Positions 8,513 to 17,285 of a stretch of DNA of 64,000 bases are shown piece by piece. Source of the DNA: Pigmentibacter sp. JX0631 (GTDB lineage: Bacteria; Bdellovibrionota_B; Oligoflexia; Silvanigrellales; Silvanigrellaceae); NCBI RefSeq assembly GCF_029873255.1, contig NZ_CP123622.1, forward strand, positions 1,638,501 through 1,702,500. The letters are read 5' to 3'. The translations under genes and the position numbers were made by a program. The notes beneath the pieces are model-generated. The model saw only the letters and a program-made list of their open reading frames with translations, was not told the origin of the DNA and made no database searches. Position 1 is the first letter of the stretch; each line of letters begins with the position of its first letter.

Positions 8513-9103
8513 ATGAAATATATAAATAAATTTTCCTTTTTTCTAATTTCAATTGTTTTTATTTCTTGTGGTAAAAGTGAAAATAATTCTAAAAAAGATT
8601 CAATCAAATTAAATTATTCACATACTAAATTCCTTGCAAAAAGTAATTATTCTGTAAATCTTGAAGGAACATTTACAGATCAATGCAATTCTAACTTGAA
8701 AAATATTTCATGGAATTTAAATGGTATTAATGACCAAAATAAAAACATTGAATTAAATTTATCTAAAAATGATGATTGTAAATTAATAATTCATAAAGTA
8801 AATATAATAGATAATAAAAATAACAGAGTGATTTCAAGATTATTAGAAAATGTTGATATTGAAATAGATGATTCTATTTCTAATGATAATTCAACAATAA
8901 AAGGGATTTCAAATTTTGATTTAGACTTTAATATAAGCTTGAATTTTACAAATAGTAGTTGCAATATTAAGATATATGAAATTCCATTATTAAATAACGG
9001 AAATATCCCCACTGACACAGTTAATGATAATGGAATAAATCCTAATAATAATGGATTTGTTCCTGATAATGTAGATGAACATGATTTTTTTGATGAAGTT
9101 TAA
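8513..9103 (+). CDS. Putative lipoprotein, unknown function
   Basis: A 196-residue product with a typical lipoprotein signal: basic start, hydrophobic core and lipobox F-I-S-C with the acylated Cys at about residue 19. The mature part is Asn/Asp/Ile-rich, has three further Cys and ends in an acidic tail (D-E-H-D-F-F-D-E-V). I recognise no domain. It follows the OB-fold gene by about 70 bases. No strong ribosome binding site is visible before the ATG. It converges with the beta-barrel gene at 9114. Confidence 0.7.
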   Translation: MKYINKFSFFLISIVFISCGKSENNSKKDSIKLNYSHTKFLAKSNYSVNLEGTFTDQCNSNLKNISWNLNGINDQNKNIELNLSKNDDCKLIIHKVNIIDNKNNRVISRLLENVDIEIDDSISNDNSTIKGISNFDLDFNISLNFTNSSCNIKIYEIPLLNNGNIPTDTVNDNGINPNNNGFVPDNVDEHDFFDEV

Positions 9104-9113
9104 TTAGAACATA

Positions 9114-9971
9114 TTAATTAAAACTATCATAAGTATAACCTAGGCTAAATATAAACTCATTCATCCATAAAGATTGTTCTGCTGTTCCTTTATAAACAGG
9201 TATATTATATAATTTAGAATAAGCTTCTTTGTTACTAAATTCAAAATAAAATGGTTTATAAAAAACATATCGTAAAGCAATTTCTATTCCAACAGTCCAT
9301 CCGTTTAATTGCCACCAACCTTTATTGGTTCCAAAATAATTTGTCATTTCTTTGGAACCAACTCGATTATATTGTCCTAAAATTGTATTTTCAGAATGCG
9401 GAAGCATAATACCTCCACCCACTTTGACTAATAAAGCTATACTATGAGTTTCATTAATCTCAAATAATACTGGAAATCTTTTAACCAAATTAATCATGAC
9501 GTGATTTGCACCATTGTGCAGATGATAACGAAAGTAACTTGTAGTTAACAATTGGATTGAATCTATGTAAGTTCCATTTATCATTCCTGACACTCTAGCA
9601 TATTGTTCATTATAAGAAGAATACTTAGTGTGGTCGTAATTAAATTCAACTCCCCAAGATCTATCTGAATCAAAAAAATGGCCTATTCTTAAACTATACT
9701 GAGGTTCAGAAATATCCTTATTCCATACACCATCAGTCCACTCAGGAAAATCTTCGGCTCTTACATTATGAACAACAAAGTCGTTACCTAAAGCTGGTTG
9801 TGAAACATGAATGTCACTTGGATACCAATAATCTCTGTTGTACCCCCAAGAAAAATACCATTCTCCATCCCAAAAACTGACTTCTTCTGGATTTTTTTTT
9901 TCATTATTATCATTAATACAAAAAGCAATAGAAGAAGTTAATGTAATTATAATTATTATAAATTTCAACAT
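9114..9971 (-). CDS. Putative outer-membrane beta-barrel protein
   Basis: A 285-residue protein with an N-terminal signal peptide (hydrophobic Ile/Leu run, cleavage near residue 18). The mature part is rich in alternating aromatic and polar residues (W-Y-F-S-W-G-Y-N-R early, then R-I-G-H-F-F and repeated Tyr/Phe strands), the pattern of a small outer-membrane barrel. It ends S-L-G-Y-T-Y-D-S-F-N, close to a C-terminal aromatic insertion signal. I believe similar proteins are usually annotated only as hypothetical or outer-membrane beta-barrel. Function unknown. Confidence 0.65.
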   Translation of the reverse strand: MLKFIIIIITLTSSIAFCINDNNEKKNPEEVSFWDGEWYFSWGYNRDYWYPSDIHVSQPALGNDFVVHNVRAEDFPEWTDGVWNKDISEPQYSLRIGHFFDSDRSWGVEFNYDHTKYSSYNEQYARVSGMINGTYIDSIQLLTTSYFRYHLHNGANHVMINLVKRFPVLFEINETHSIALLVKVGGGIMLPHSENTILGQYNRVGSKEMTNYFGTNKGWWQLNGWTVGIEIALRYVFYKPFYFEFSNKEAYSKLYNIPVYKGTAEQSLWMNEFIFSLGYTYDSFN

Positions 9972-10083
9972 AAATCATCCATTGCTAAAAATAATATTTT
10001 ATTTAGTTTAGATGATTAAGGAGGTAAGATGCAATTTTTTGGGAAGAATTTTATTTTGATTTTTAAAATTTATTTTACTATTG

Positions 10084-10245
10084 TTAGCAGTCACCTTTAA
10101 GGGAACACATCATATTTTTCTTCCCTTTACTGGAATATTTTTGAGTTTCTGTCGATCTAAAACCCTCATCTTTATTGCTACTAGAAGCATAAACATTTAA
10201 AGAAAACAAAGTCATAAGTGCTATTAAAACAATTTTATTTTTCAT
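10084..10245 (-). CDS. Small secreted cysteine-containing peptide
   Basis: A 53-residue frame starting at an ATG (10243-10245) with an AAAGGAA site. An upstream in-frame start at 10272 adds nine residues but is poorly placed. The first 19 residues form a signal peptide (K-N-K, then a Leu/Ile/Ala core, cut after V-Y-A). The mature peptide is about 34 polar residues and ends M-M-C-S-L-K-G-D-C, with two Cys. It lies downstream of the RHS gene on the same strand, about 160 bases away. It could be a partner or immunity peptide, but there is no direct evidence. Confidence 0.55.
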   Translation of the reverse strand: MKNKIVLIALMTLFSLNVYASSSNKDEGFRSTETQKYSSKGKKNMMCSLKGDC

Positions 10246-10402
10246 AATTTTTTCCTTTTGATTGTATGCCAATTCAAATAATTAAAAGAAAAGTATGTTG
10301 TTTTATTTAATTTGAAAAGGTTACACATTTATATTTAAGTTTATCTTATAAGTCAATAAAATTTATTATTAATTTTTCAAAACAAACGCCGTGGTTATGG
10401 TA

Positions 10403-13400
10403 TTATTTTACAGTCTCATTATTTCTCATTTTATTTAAGTAATCCATTGTATCGCCAGGTTTTCTTAATATAGTAACGGCTGTAGATACACCTCCAGCTC
10501 CCATCAAAAGCCAAAATATTTCTGAGGATATTTTGGAATAGTAATCAGCTTTTTCTTTATTACCTTCTTTAGAATAGTTTCGAGCTACCTCTCCAAAACC
10601 TTTCCCTCCAGCCCATGCTAAATCACTAATATATCCTGAAACTTTTTTCACTCCTGTTAAAACAGAGCTATTTACTATTGGTTTGAAAACATTATACATT
10701 TCAGGGAGATAATTGCTTGGCAATTTTGCTTTTGCTGTTAAGCTCACAACTCCATCTGTTGCAGCAGTTGGTCCAGCCCTTAAAGCAGCAATATCTAAGC
10801 CAACCCCCGTAAAAGAAGCTGCCATACCTAAAGCAAATCCAGTCCAGCCTAATATATGTGATATATTGCCATAGTGATCTGCATCTGCTTTATTCCCAGC
10901 TTCTGCAGCATTAGCTGACTTTCTTCCATAAATTTGTCCAGTCATCCCAATAGCACTTGATGCCAATCCAGCAACTGAAGCTGCCGATACAGCGATATCA
11001 GTTGCTGTTAAAGCAGCTGTTCCAGCAATAGCAGGTGCTAAAGTTGTACCTAAGGTAACTATTGAAAAAATAATTCCAAGTATTGAAAAGCCAATTCCTA
11101 ATCCAAATACAATATTAGATGAACTTTCTCCTGTTGGATCAAATTTCATGATGGGATTATTTTCAGCAAATATGTAACCATTAAAGCCACCTTTTCCATA
11201 AGGTGAATTTGAATCATATTGCATAAATCTTCCCAAAGATGGGTTATATGCTCTATAACCTTTTCCTAAAAACTGATATCCAGAATTTTGATCAGTTGTC
11301 TCTCCATTAAAGCCAATGGTTTCAAGTTTTTTCTCACTAGAATTTGAAAGGTTAGATCTTTCTCCATAGGGTGTGTAAACATAATTATCACTAAGAAGTT
11401 TACCGTTATCATATATTTTAACTATACTTCTAGCCTGATCTAATAGGTAAAATTGAAATTTTGAATCTATATTTTTCCCGACTACATACCCATTTATTTG
11501 CAAGTAACTAGTTACTTCAGCATTTTTACTTTCATTAATTAATCTATTCCCATTAAAGTAGTAAAAACTTTTATTTCCAGAAGGATCTATTTGAGAATAT
11601 AGCTCACCTAATCCGTTATAATTATATGAAGTAGAATTTCCAATTTTATCTGTGAAAGAAATTAAACGTTGAAATGGTGAATACTTCATAATATTTCCAT
11701 CAGCATCTTTAATCATATTTCCATCAGCATCGTAGTCAAAGTTTCCAATATAATTTTTACTTCCACTAACTTTTAAAGAATCCAATCTTATTCCATCTTG
11801 TTTATTATATTCATATGATAAAAAATTATTTTCATTATTTTTGTATTTTATATTTACAGTTTTAATATTATTTAAAGAATCGAAAGTATAATCTTCTGAA
11901 CTAATTTGATTTCCAGTTTGATCTTTTGGACATAAAGAGCCATCACAATTATAATTCGATAGATTATTCATAAAATCGTAACTATATTGCTCATTAGCAT
12001 CATATTTATCTGAACTGCTACTTTTTCTTATTCTTGAAGAAATATTAAGGTTTACAGTATACTGATAATCATAACTTAAAATAATCTCATTTGAATTTGA
12101 ATATTTCATATTGCTTAATAATGACATTGAATTATAAGTATAATCAACTTGTATATTATTAGCCATAATTTTAGTTTTTAGTCTTCCAAAATTGTCGTAT
12201 AAAAATTCTTCAGTTTCAGAATTCCCATTACTACTAATAAATTCTGCTTTATTTAACTTATTTGAAAATGTATCATAATAGTAATTTGAAATTAAATTAT
12301 TTATATCTTTTATACTTAAAAGCAAGCCTGTTTGACTATATTTGTAAGAAATGCTTTTATTATTAATATAACTGATTTGTTTTATTTTTCCATCTAAATA
12401 ATATATGTAGTTTGTTTCTCCATTTGAATCTAACATTTTTGTCAAATTCTGGGTTAAACTATCGTAAATAAATGATGAAGAATACTTAGAATCTTCTCCT
12501 ACTACTTCAGTTTTAACTACTTTATTAAAACCATTATAAGAATATTTTATTATTTTTCCTGATTTATTTGTTTTAGAAATTAAGTTACCATAAATGTCAT
12601 ATGAATATTTTATTTCTTTATTAAAAGCATCTTTTTCAGAGATTAGCATTCCAATCGAATCGAATTCTCTATTACCTAAATTAAATATTTTACCATCATT
12701 AGATATTACAGACATATTTGATAATTTATCAGTAAATAGTGGATCATAATTATATACTATTGAACGACCATCTTTAAATATTTCTTTAATTTTTTGATTA
12801 AAAGAATTGTAAACATATTGAATTGAATTTCCATTAACATCTATACTCTGAATCATATTACCAAAATCATCATACTTATTTATACTTTTACTAAATAAAT
12901 TTCTTGACCCATCTAATATTTCAGTTTTTACAGGTTTGTAATTTAAATCCAAATATTCAATTTTTATTGGTGAATATTCTCCATTTCTAGCTATGACATA
13001 AGTTTCTCTTGTATTTAATCCATCATCAACCATTGAAACTTGGGTTTCTCCAGAAGGAAGAACAATATTTTTTTCCCTACCAAAAAAATCGTAGTATATT
13101 TGTTTTTTTAATGCAGAAATATTTCCATTTAAATCACTTTCAAAGATAGTTTCACTATCTTTGAATCCTTCATTTGAGTAACTATTCGTTTTAATCAGTG
13201 AATAATTTCCAGAAGAACCGGTTGAATTATACAATTGAATTTCTTTTCCTAACGAGTCATAAACTGTATAACCACTATATCCATTTGGATTTTTAAACAT
13301 TACAACCGATGAGCCATAACCTAGACCATATGTACTGTCATTTAGAAAATAAGAAAAATAAGTTATTAAGGAATTTCCAGTTATATTTGGCTTAATTTCT

Positions 13401-15418
13401 TCTTTTACCATTCTTCCTAAATCATCATACTGATATTTTACATTAATCCCATTTAAATCTGTTTTTTCAGTTTCTTTTTTACTGAATATATTAACTTTAG
13501 ATGATTCTTTTGCCAACAATTGCAGTGAATTATTATAATAATAATTTTCAGTTAAAGTATAATTATTTTGCACACTATAATTTGTGTTTTTTATATTGAT
13601 TTTACATTTCCCATTGTTTCCTGCAAATGTTTTAACATATAGAGGAAGAGAAAAAGGCTTTACTATACTATTTACATTACCTATATTTTTTGAATAACTC
13701 ATTAATTCGGTTTTAATTACTTTACCACATTCCGAGTCATTTGATTTACAAACAAAATCACTAGTTCTAGTTATTTTAGCTTTTAATCTTTGTTTATTTA
13801 AACCAATATTATTAGAAAAATCCTCATAGGAGTATTCTGTAACAATAGATCTTTTGTCATTATTGGAAGAAGTCACTTCTCTTTCAAGTAAAAATACAAA
13901 ATCACTATTCGTTTTTTCTTTTGCAAAATATTTATAATTTTTTATAATTCCTGTTGGCTCAATGATTTGCAAAATATTTCCATACTCATCATATTGATAT
14001 TTATAATTTTCGACTCGTTTGCCTAATGAACTTTTGTAAGTAGTTTTTATTTCTACTGGAAGATTATAACTTGCGCTCAAACTATCAAAATTTTTATTTT
14101 CCCAATCTTGATAAGAAAACTCTTTTATTTTTACTATTTCATCATTTTGTTTAACTGTTTCTGTCAAAATTTGATGATAGTGATTATAGTTTCTTATCGT
14201 TCTTATTTTCTCGTGATTAGGAGCATTTTTTATTTCTATTGTTGAATAAGTATAAGAATTAGGTGTTTGAAATAAGGCGTCTTCACCTTCTTTATAACCA
14301 TTGAAACCTTTTCCTAAATAGTTTGAAACATCTTGGTTATATTCATAAGAAATAGAATCATTGAGAGTAGATATTCCTTCAACATTTTTTGTAATTGATA
14401 AAAATGTAGTATTTATTTTGGAAACAGCAGGGAATGATATTCCTTTTTTAGAAGAATTTAATCCGCCTTTCAAATAATTTATTAAAACAGAGGTACCTGT
14501 AGGATAATTTATTTTTGTTACTAAATAATCAGTAGAAAAATCATCTTCTTTTTCAGAATTATATTGAAAAGACATAGATTGCTTTAATGGATTAGTTAAT
14601 GAAGTTAATAAGTTTTTATTAGCAGATTTTTCTACTTTTGTTACTATAGAATTATTGCCATTATTAACTTTAATTTCTACTAATGCATTACCTATATATG
14701 AAACTTCAAGAGAATTTATCTCAGAATTTGTTAAGCTACTTTTATAGTATATTTTTTCTAAGTAATTTGAATTTGTGTAAGAAAAATTAACTACTAGTCC
14801 TTCTAAATTAGTTATTGATTGAAGATTACCATAAACTTTGTCAATTATTTCTGTTTTTCCATCTTTATATTTTAAAACAATACTATTTTGATTCACATTA
14901 ACTACTAAATCTTTTAATTTATAGTATTTTAAAACTGATTTTCCTAAATCTAATTTGTATGAACTTCCATTTGATAAATATAGCATACTTGTTTTTGAAT
15001 CGAAGTAAGTTAAGTTCCAAAACCAGCCTTTTCCTAAGCCGAATCTATCACTATTGTTTGCTAGTGATGAATATACTATTTTTAAATCAATAGATGGAGA
15101 TTCATATCCTGGGCCTGATATATTACCAATATTATAACTAATATTTAATGCGCCAGTCCTAGGATCTACATTTTTTGTTAAATCTTTAAAATTATTTGCA
15201 TCACTTAAGTTATTTGTATTTAATGCGTTACTTGAAGAACTTCCAGTATTTTGACTTTGTGCTAAAGCCTTTGATCTAGATATTTTTGTATCATTTCCAT
15301 AAATTACTTCCGTAACTTTAGAAATATTAATTGCATAAACATAAGATTGAAACTGTAGGAAAGAAGTTAAAATAATACAAAATATGGCTAAAATACGTTT
15401 TAATTTAGTATTCTTCAT
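10403..15418 (-). CDS. RHS/YD-repeat protein with hydrophobic C-terminal module
   Basis: A 1671-residue protein with a signal peptide (about 1-29), then a long run of YD/RHS repeats (many Y-x-Y-D-x-x-G-N units, roughly residues 200-1350). An RHS-associated core follows, with Y-T-P-Y-G-E-R, Y-N-P-S-L-G-R-F and N-P-I-M-K-F-D-P-T-G ending near residue 1430. RHS proteins form a shell around a variable C-terminal domain, often a toxin. Here the last roughly 240 residues are Gly/Ala-rich with several hydrophobic stretches (about 1433-1470, 1477-1500, 1520-1545 and 1637-1655) and an internal duplication built on G-N-K-x-x-A-D-x-Y. The frame is intact. I see no catalytic toxin motif and no obvious immunity gene. 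Secretion to the surface is inferred from the signal peptide. Confidence 0.9.
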   Translation of the reverse strand: MKNTKLKRILAIFCIILTSFLQFQSYVYAINISKVTEVIYGNDTKISRSKALAQSQNTGSSSSNALNTNNLSDANNFKDLTKNVDPRTGALNISYNIGNISGPGYESPSIDLKIVYSSLANNSDRFGLGKGWFWNLTYFDSKTSMLYLSNGSSYKLDLGKSVLKYYKLKDLVVNVNQNSIVLKYKDGKTEIIDKVYGNLQSITNLEGLVVNFSYTNSNYLEKIYYKSSLTNSEINSLEVSYIGNALVEIKVNNGNNSIVTKVEKSANKNLLTSLTNPLKQSMSFQYNSEKEDDFSTDYLVTKINYPTGTSVLINYLKGGLNSSKKGISFPAVSKINTTFLSITKNVEGISTLNDSISYEYNQDVSNYLGKGFNGYKEGEDALFQTPNSYTYSTIEIKNAPNHEKIRTIRNYNHYHQILTETVKQNDEIVKIKEFSYQDWENKNFDSLSASYNLPVEIKTTYKSSLGKRVENYKYQYDEYGNILQIIEPTGIIKNYKYFAKEKTNSDFVFLLEREVTSSNNDKRSIVTEYSYEDFSNNIGLNKQRLKAKITRTSDFVCKSNDSECGKVIKTELMSYSKNIGNVNSIVKPFSLPLYVKTFAGNNGKCKINIKNTNYSVQNNYTLTENYYYNNSLQLLAKESSKVNIFSKKETEKTDLNGINVKYQYDDLGRMVKEEIKPNITGNSLITYFSYFLNDSTYGLGYGSSVVMFKNPNGYSGYTVYDSLGKEIQLYNSTGSSGNYSLIKTNSYSNEGFKDSETIFESDLNGNISALKKQIYYDFFGREKNIVLPSGETQVSMVDDGLNTRETYVIARNGEYSPIKIEYLDLNYKPVKTEILDGSRNLFSKSINKYDDFGNMIQSIDVNGNSIQYVYNSFNQKIKEIFKDGRSIVYNYDPLFTDKLSNMSVISNDGKIFNLGNREFDSIGMLISEKDAFNKEIKYSYDIYGNLISKTNKSGKIIKYSYNGFNKVVKTEVVGEDSKYSSSFIYDSLTQNLTKMLDSNGETNYIYYLDGKIKQISYINNKSISYKYSQTGLLLSIKDINNLISNYYYDTFSNKLNKAEFISSNGNSETEEFLYDNFGRLKTKIMANNIQVDYTYNSMSLLSNMKYSNSNEIILSYDYQYTVNLNISSRIRKSSSSDKYDANEQYSYDFMNNLSNYNCDGSLCPKDQTGNQISSEDYTFDSLNNIKTVNIKYKNNENNFLSYEYNKQDGIRLDSLKVSGSKNYIGNFDYDADGNMIKDADGNIMKYSPFQRLISFTDKIGNSTSYNYNGLGELYSQIDPSGNKSFYYFNGNRLINESKNAEVTSYLQINGYVVGKNIDSKFQFYLLDQARSIVKIYDNGKLLSDNYVYTPYGERSNLSNSSEKKLETIGFNGETTDQNSGYQFLGKGYRAYNPSLGRFMQYDSNSPYGKGGFNGYIFAENNPIMKFDPTGESSSNIVFGLGIGFSILGIIFSIVTLGTTLAPAIAGTAALTATDIAVSAASVAGLASSAIGMTGQIYGRKSANAAEAGNKADADHYGNISHILGWTGFALGMAASFTGVGLDIAALRAGPTAATDGVVSLTAKAKLPSNYLPEMYNVFKPIVNSSVLTGVKKVSGYISDLAWAGGKGFGEVARNYSKEGNKEKADYYSKISSEIFWLLMGAGGVSTAVTILRKPGDTMDYLNKMRNNETVK

Positions 15419-15434
15419 TTAGCACCAAATGAAT

Positions 15435-15458
15435 TTGTTATATGATATTATATAACAA
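15435..15458 (-). promoter_or_regulatory. Palindrome over a -10-like site upstream of the RHS gene
   Basis: TTGTTATAT (15435-15443) and ATATAACAA (15450-15458) are perfect 9-base inverted arms with a 6-base spacer, 17 bases upstream of the RHS start. On the minus strand the element contains TATAAT (15448-15453). This would suit a repressor site that covers the -10 box. Confidence 0.45.
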
Positions 15459-15638
15459 AGAATTACCATTTATTTTAAGTAAAACTTGATTACATAGTAA
15501 TTAAAAATGTATTAATTTAATCTAATACTTTTATTAAATATCTAATAATATTAATATTTAGTATTAAATTTAGAAGAATGAATCCTTTAATTATAATTAA
15601 AAAATTCAATATTATTATATACTTATATAATACCTACT

Positions 15639-16553
15639 TTACTGTGCTTTCATTTTGATATTTTGTATAAATTTGAAATTCAAATTATTAACCGCATACT
15701 CAATAATCTCATGACAACTACTAAAATTCTTTCTTAATTCATCAATTGCAATCTTTTCTAAACCCAGAAAATCTAGTGCTTGTATTAAATTAGTTTGGGG
15801 AGTTGAAAAATTCAATGATTTTGCTTTATTTTGTTTTGATAATTTTTGTCCAAATTCATTTGTCACTAATGGTATATGAACATATTCTTTTCCTTTAAAA
15901 TTAAGAACATTTTGAAGAAAAATTTGTCTAGGTGTTTGGAAAAATAAGTCATAGCCTCTAACTATTTCAGTAACATTTTGAAGCTCATCGTCAATAACAA
16001 CTGCTAGTTGATATGAAGCAAAATTCTCTTTACGCCAAATAATAAAATCACCTATTTCTTTTGCTATATTCTGTTCATAAGAACCTTGTAAATGATCATA
16101 AAAAGAAATATTGATACTGTTTGTTTTTATTCGATATGATTGATTATTTGAAAATGGATTCTTTTTATCCAAACAGGTTCCTTGATAAATAAACTCACCT
16201 GTTTCGTTATTTTTTCTGTTCTTTTGAAGATCTTTTCTAGAACAATTACAAACATATGCTTGTTTATTAGCAAGTAGTTCATGCAAATATTCTCTATAAA
16301 TGTGAGATCTTTTAGATTGATAAATTACTTCAGAATCCCATTCAAATCCATGGAGTGATAAAGAATTTAAAATAGAATTGACTGAACCTTTTTGAGCGCG
16401 ATAGATGTCAACATCTTCTATCCTAAGTAACCATTTCCCTTTATAAAATTTTGCACGAATATAACTTGCTAATGCCGTAACAAGAGATCCAAAATGAAGA
16501 TCTCCAGTAGGAGAGGGGGCAAATCTGCCAATGTAATTAGTTTCAATAGTCAT
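15639..16553 (-). CDS. gluQ: Glutamyl-Q tRNA(Asp) synthetase
   Basis: A truncated glutamyl-tRNA synthetase paralogue that attaches glutamate to queuosine at position 34 of tRNA-Asp. It has the class I N-terminal R-F-A-P-S-P-T-G-D-L-H-F-G-S signature (HIGH equivalent), zinc-ligand-type C-N-C and later Y-Q-G-T-C, and a KMSKS equivalent K-L-S-K-Q. At 304 residues it lacks the anticodon-binding domain of GltX, which separates GluQ from a true GluRS. The gene starts 7 bases after the 3' end of tRNA-Lys in the same direction, so the two are probably cotranscribed. Confidence 0.92.
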   Translation of the reverse strand: MTIETNYIGRFAPSPTGDLHFGSLVTALASYIRAKFYKGKWLLRIEDVDIYRAQKGSVNSILNSLSLHGFEWDSEVIYQSKRSHIYREYLHELLANKQAYVCNCSRKDLQKNRKNNETGEFIYQGTCLDKKNPFSNNQSYRIKTNSINISFYDHLQGSYEQNIAKEIGDFIIWRKENFASYQLAVVIDDELQNVTEIVRGYDLFFQTPRQIFLQNVLNFKGKEYVHIPLVTNEFGQKLSKQNKAKSLNFSTPQTNLIQALDFLGLEKIAIDELRKNFSSCHEIIEYAVNNLNFKFIQNIKMKAQ

Positions 16554-16560
16554 AATAAAA

Positions 16561-16636
16561 TGGTGAAGGGTCAGGGACTCGAACCCTGGACCAAGAGATT
16601 AAGAGTCTCTTGCTCTACCAACTGAGCTAACCCTCC
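16561..16636 (-). tRNA. tRNA-Lys (anticodon CTT)
   Basis: Read on the minus strand, acceptor GGAGGGT pairs with ACCCTTC (one G-T pair), followed by discriminator A and encoded CCA. The D-arm begins GCTCAGTTGG and the anticodon loop CTCTTAA gives CTT (plus-strand 16601-16603). Length 76 nt. Confidence 0.96.
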
Positions 16637-16690
16637 ATATGTTTTTCTGTTGTTATCTAAGATATATCTTTAAGTCAAGATTTGGAATAG

Positions 16691-16727
16691 AAAAAAGCTC
16701 AAATACCTACACAGAATTTGAGCTTTT
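16691..16727 (-). terminator. Rho-independent terminator of the atp genes
   Basis: AAAAGCTCAAAT (16693-16704) and ATTTGAGCTTTT (16716-16727) form a 12-pair stem with an 11-base loop. Minus-strand transcription then meets a run of T (complement of 16691-16696). It lies 23 bases after the atpE stop. Confidence 0.85.
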
Positions 16728-16749
16728 ATAGTAAACATAGGTAATAGTT

Positions 16750-17082
16750 TTATTTACCCAAAATTAAGAAAGCAATGATTAAACCCAAAATTGCTTGGAA
16801 TTCTATTAAGGCCATTGCTAACAAGAATGGTGTAAAGATTTTATTATAAGCTTGTGGATTGCGACCAATACTCTCTAATGCACCTTTAGCAGCATGACCT
16901 TGGCCTTGACCAGCACCAACAACCGCTAAACCAATAGCTAATCCAGCGCCAATTAATTTTAGTCCTGTACCAATAGACATTCCATCAGCAGCGGCTGCAG
17001 CAGCTTCGTTTGCTAAAGCAGGCATACTAACAATAAGAGCGGTTGCAGCAGAAGCTGAAATTAAAGCTAATTTTCTTTTCAT
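16750..17082 (-). CDS. atpE: F-type ATP synthase subunit c
   Basis: Proteolipid of the F0 rotor ring. Two hydrophobic helices are separated by the conserved R-N-P loop (residues 74-76). The first carries a Gly-rich helix-packing stretch, and the second has the ion-binding carboxylate Glu94 in A-L-I-E-F-Q. Usual c subunits are about 75-90 residues; this one has 110 because of an N-terminal extension that looks like a cleavable signal peptide (K-R-K, hydrophobic core, P-A-L-A near residue 24). Similar extensions are found in some other bacteria. The Ser/Thr that normally follows Glu in sodium-type rings is absent, so proton coupling is more likely. It follows atpB, after a gap containing three hairpins, and is followed by a terminator. 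Confidence 0.95.
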   Translation of the reverse strand: MKRKLALISASAATALIVSMPALANEAAAAAADGMSIGTGLKLIGAGLAIGLAVVGAGQGQGHAAKGALESIGRNPQAYNKIFTPFLLAMALIEFQAILGLIIAFLILGK

Positions 17083-17127
17083 ATCTTTCTCCTAAAACAA
17101 AAAAATTTTTTTCCCACTATTCTTTTG

Positions 17128-17192
17128 TTTACATGCAGAATTCTAGTTCCCATGTAAAGATTCAAAATAATTTGAATCACTCTTTGCAGAGT
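17128..17192 (-). promoter_or_regulatory. Three back-to-back perfect hairpins between atpB and atpE
   Basis: Hairpin 1: TTTACATG (17128-17135) with CATGTAAA (17151-17158). Hairpin 2: GATTCAAA (17159-17166) with TTTGAATC (17171-17178), four-base loop. Hairpin 3: ACTCT (17179-17183) with AGAGT (17188-17192), four-base loop. They abut with no spacer and lie 46-110 nt before the atpE start in the atpB-atpE transcript. No T-run follows, so RNA processing, stability or translation control is more likely than termination. Confidence 0.65.
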
Positions 17193-17285
17193 AAGGAAGT
17201 TATCATTTTATACTTAATTCCGAACAGTTAAGAACAAATTAAAACAATAATCCTTTGAATTTTCAAAAACCTTCAGAACAAAATG

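Noticed and set aside
15639-16553. Full glutamyl-tRNA synthetase (gltX)
   Set aside because: At 304 residues it lacks the anticodon-binding domain and fits GluQ.
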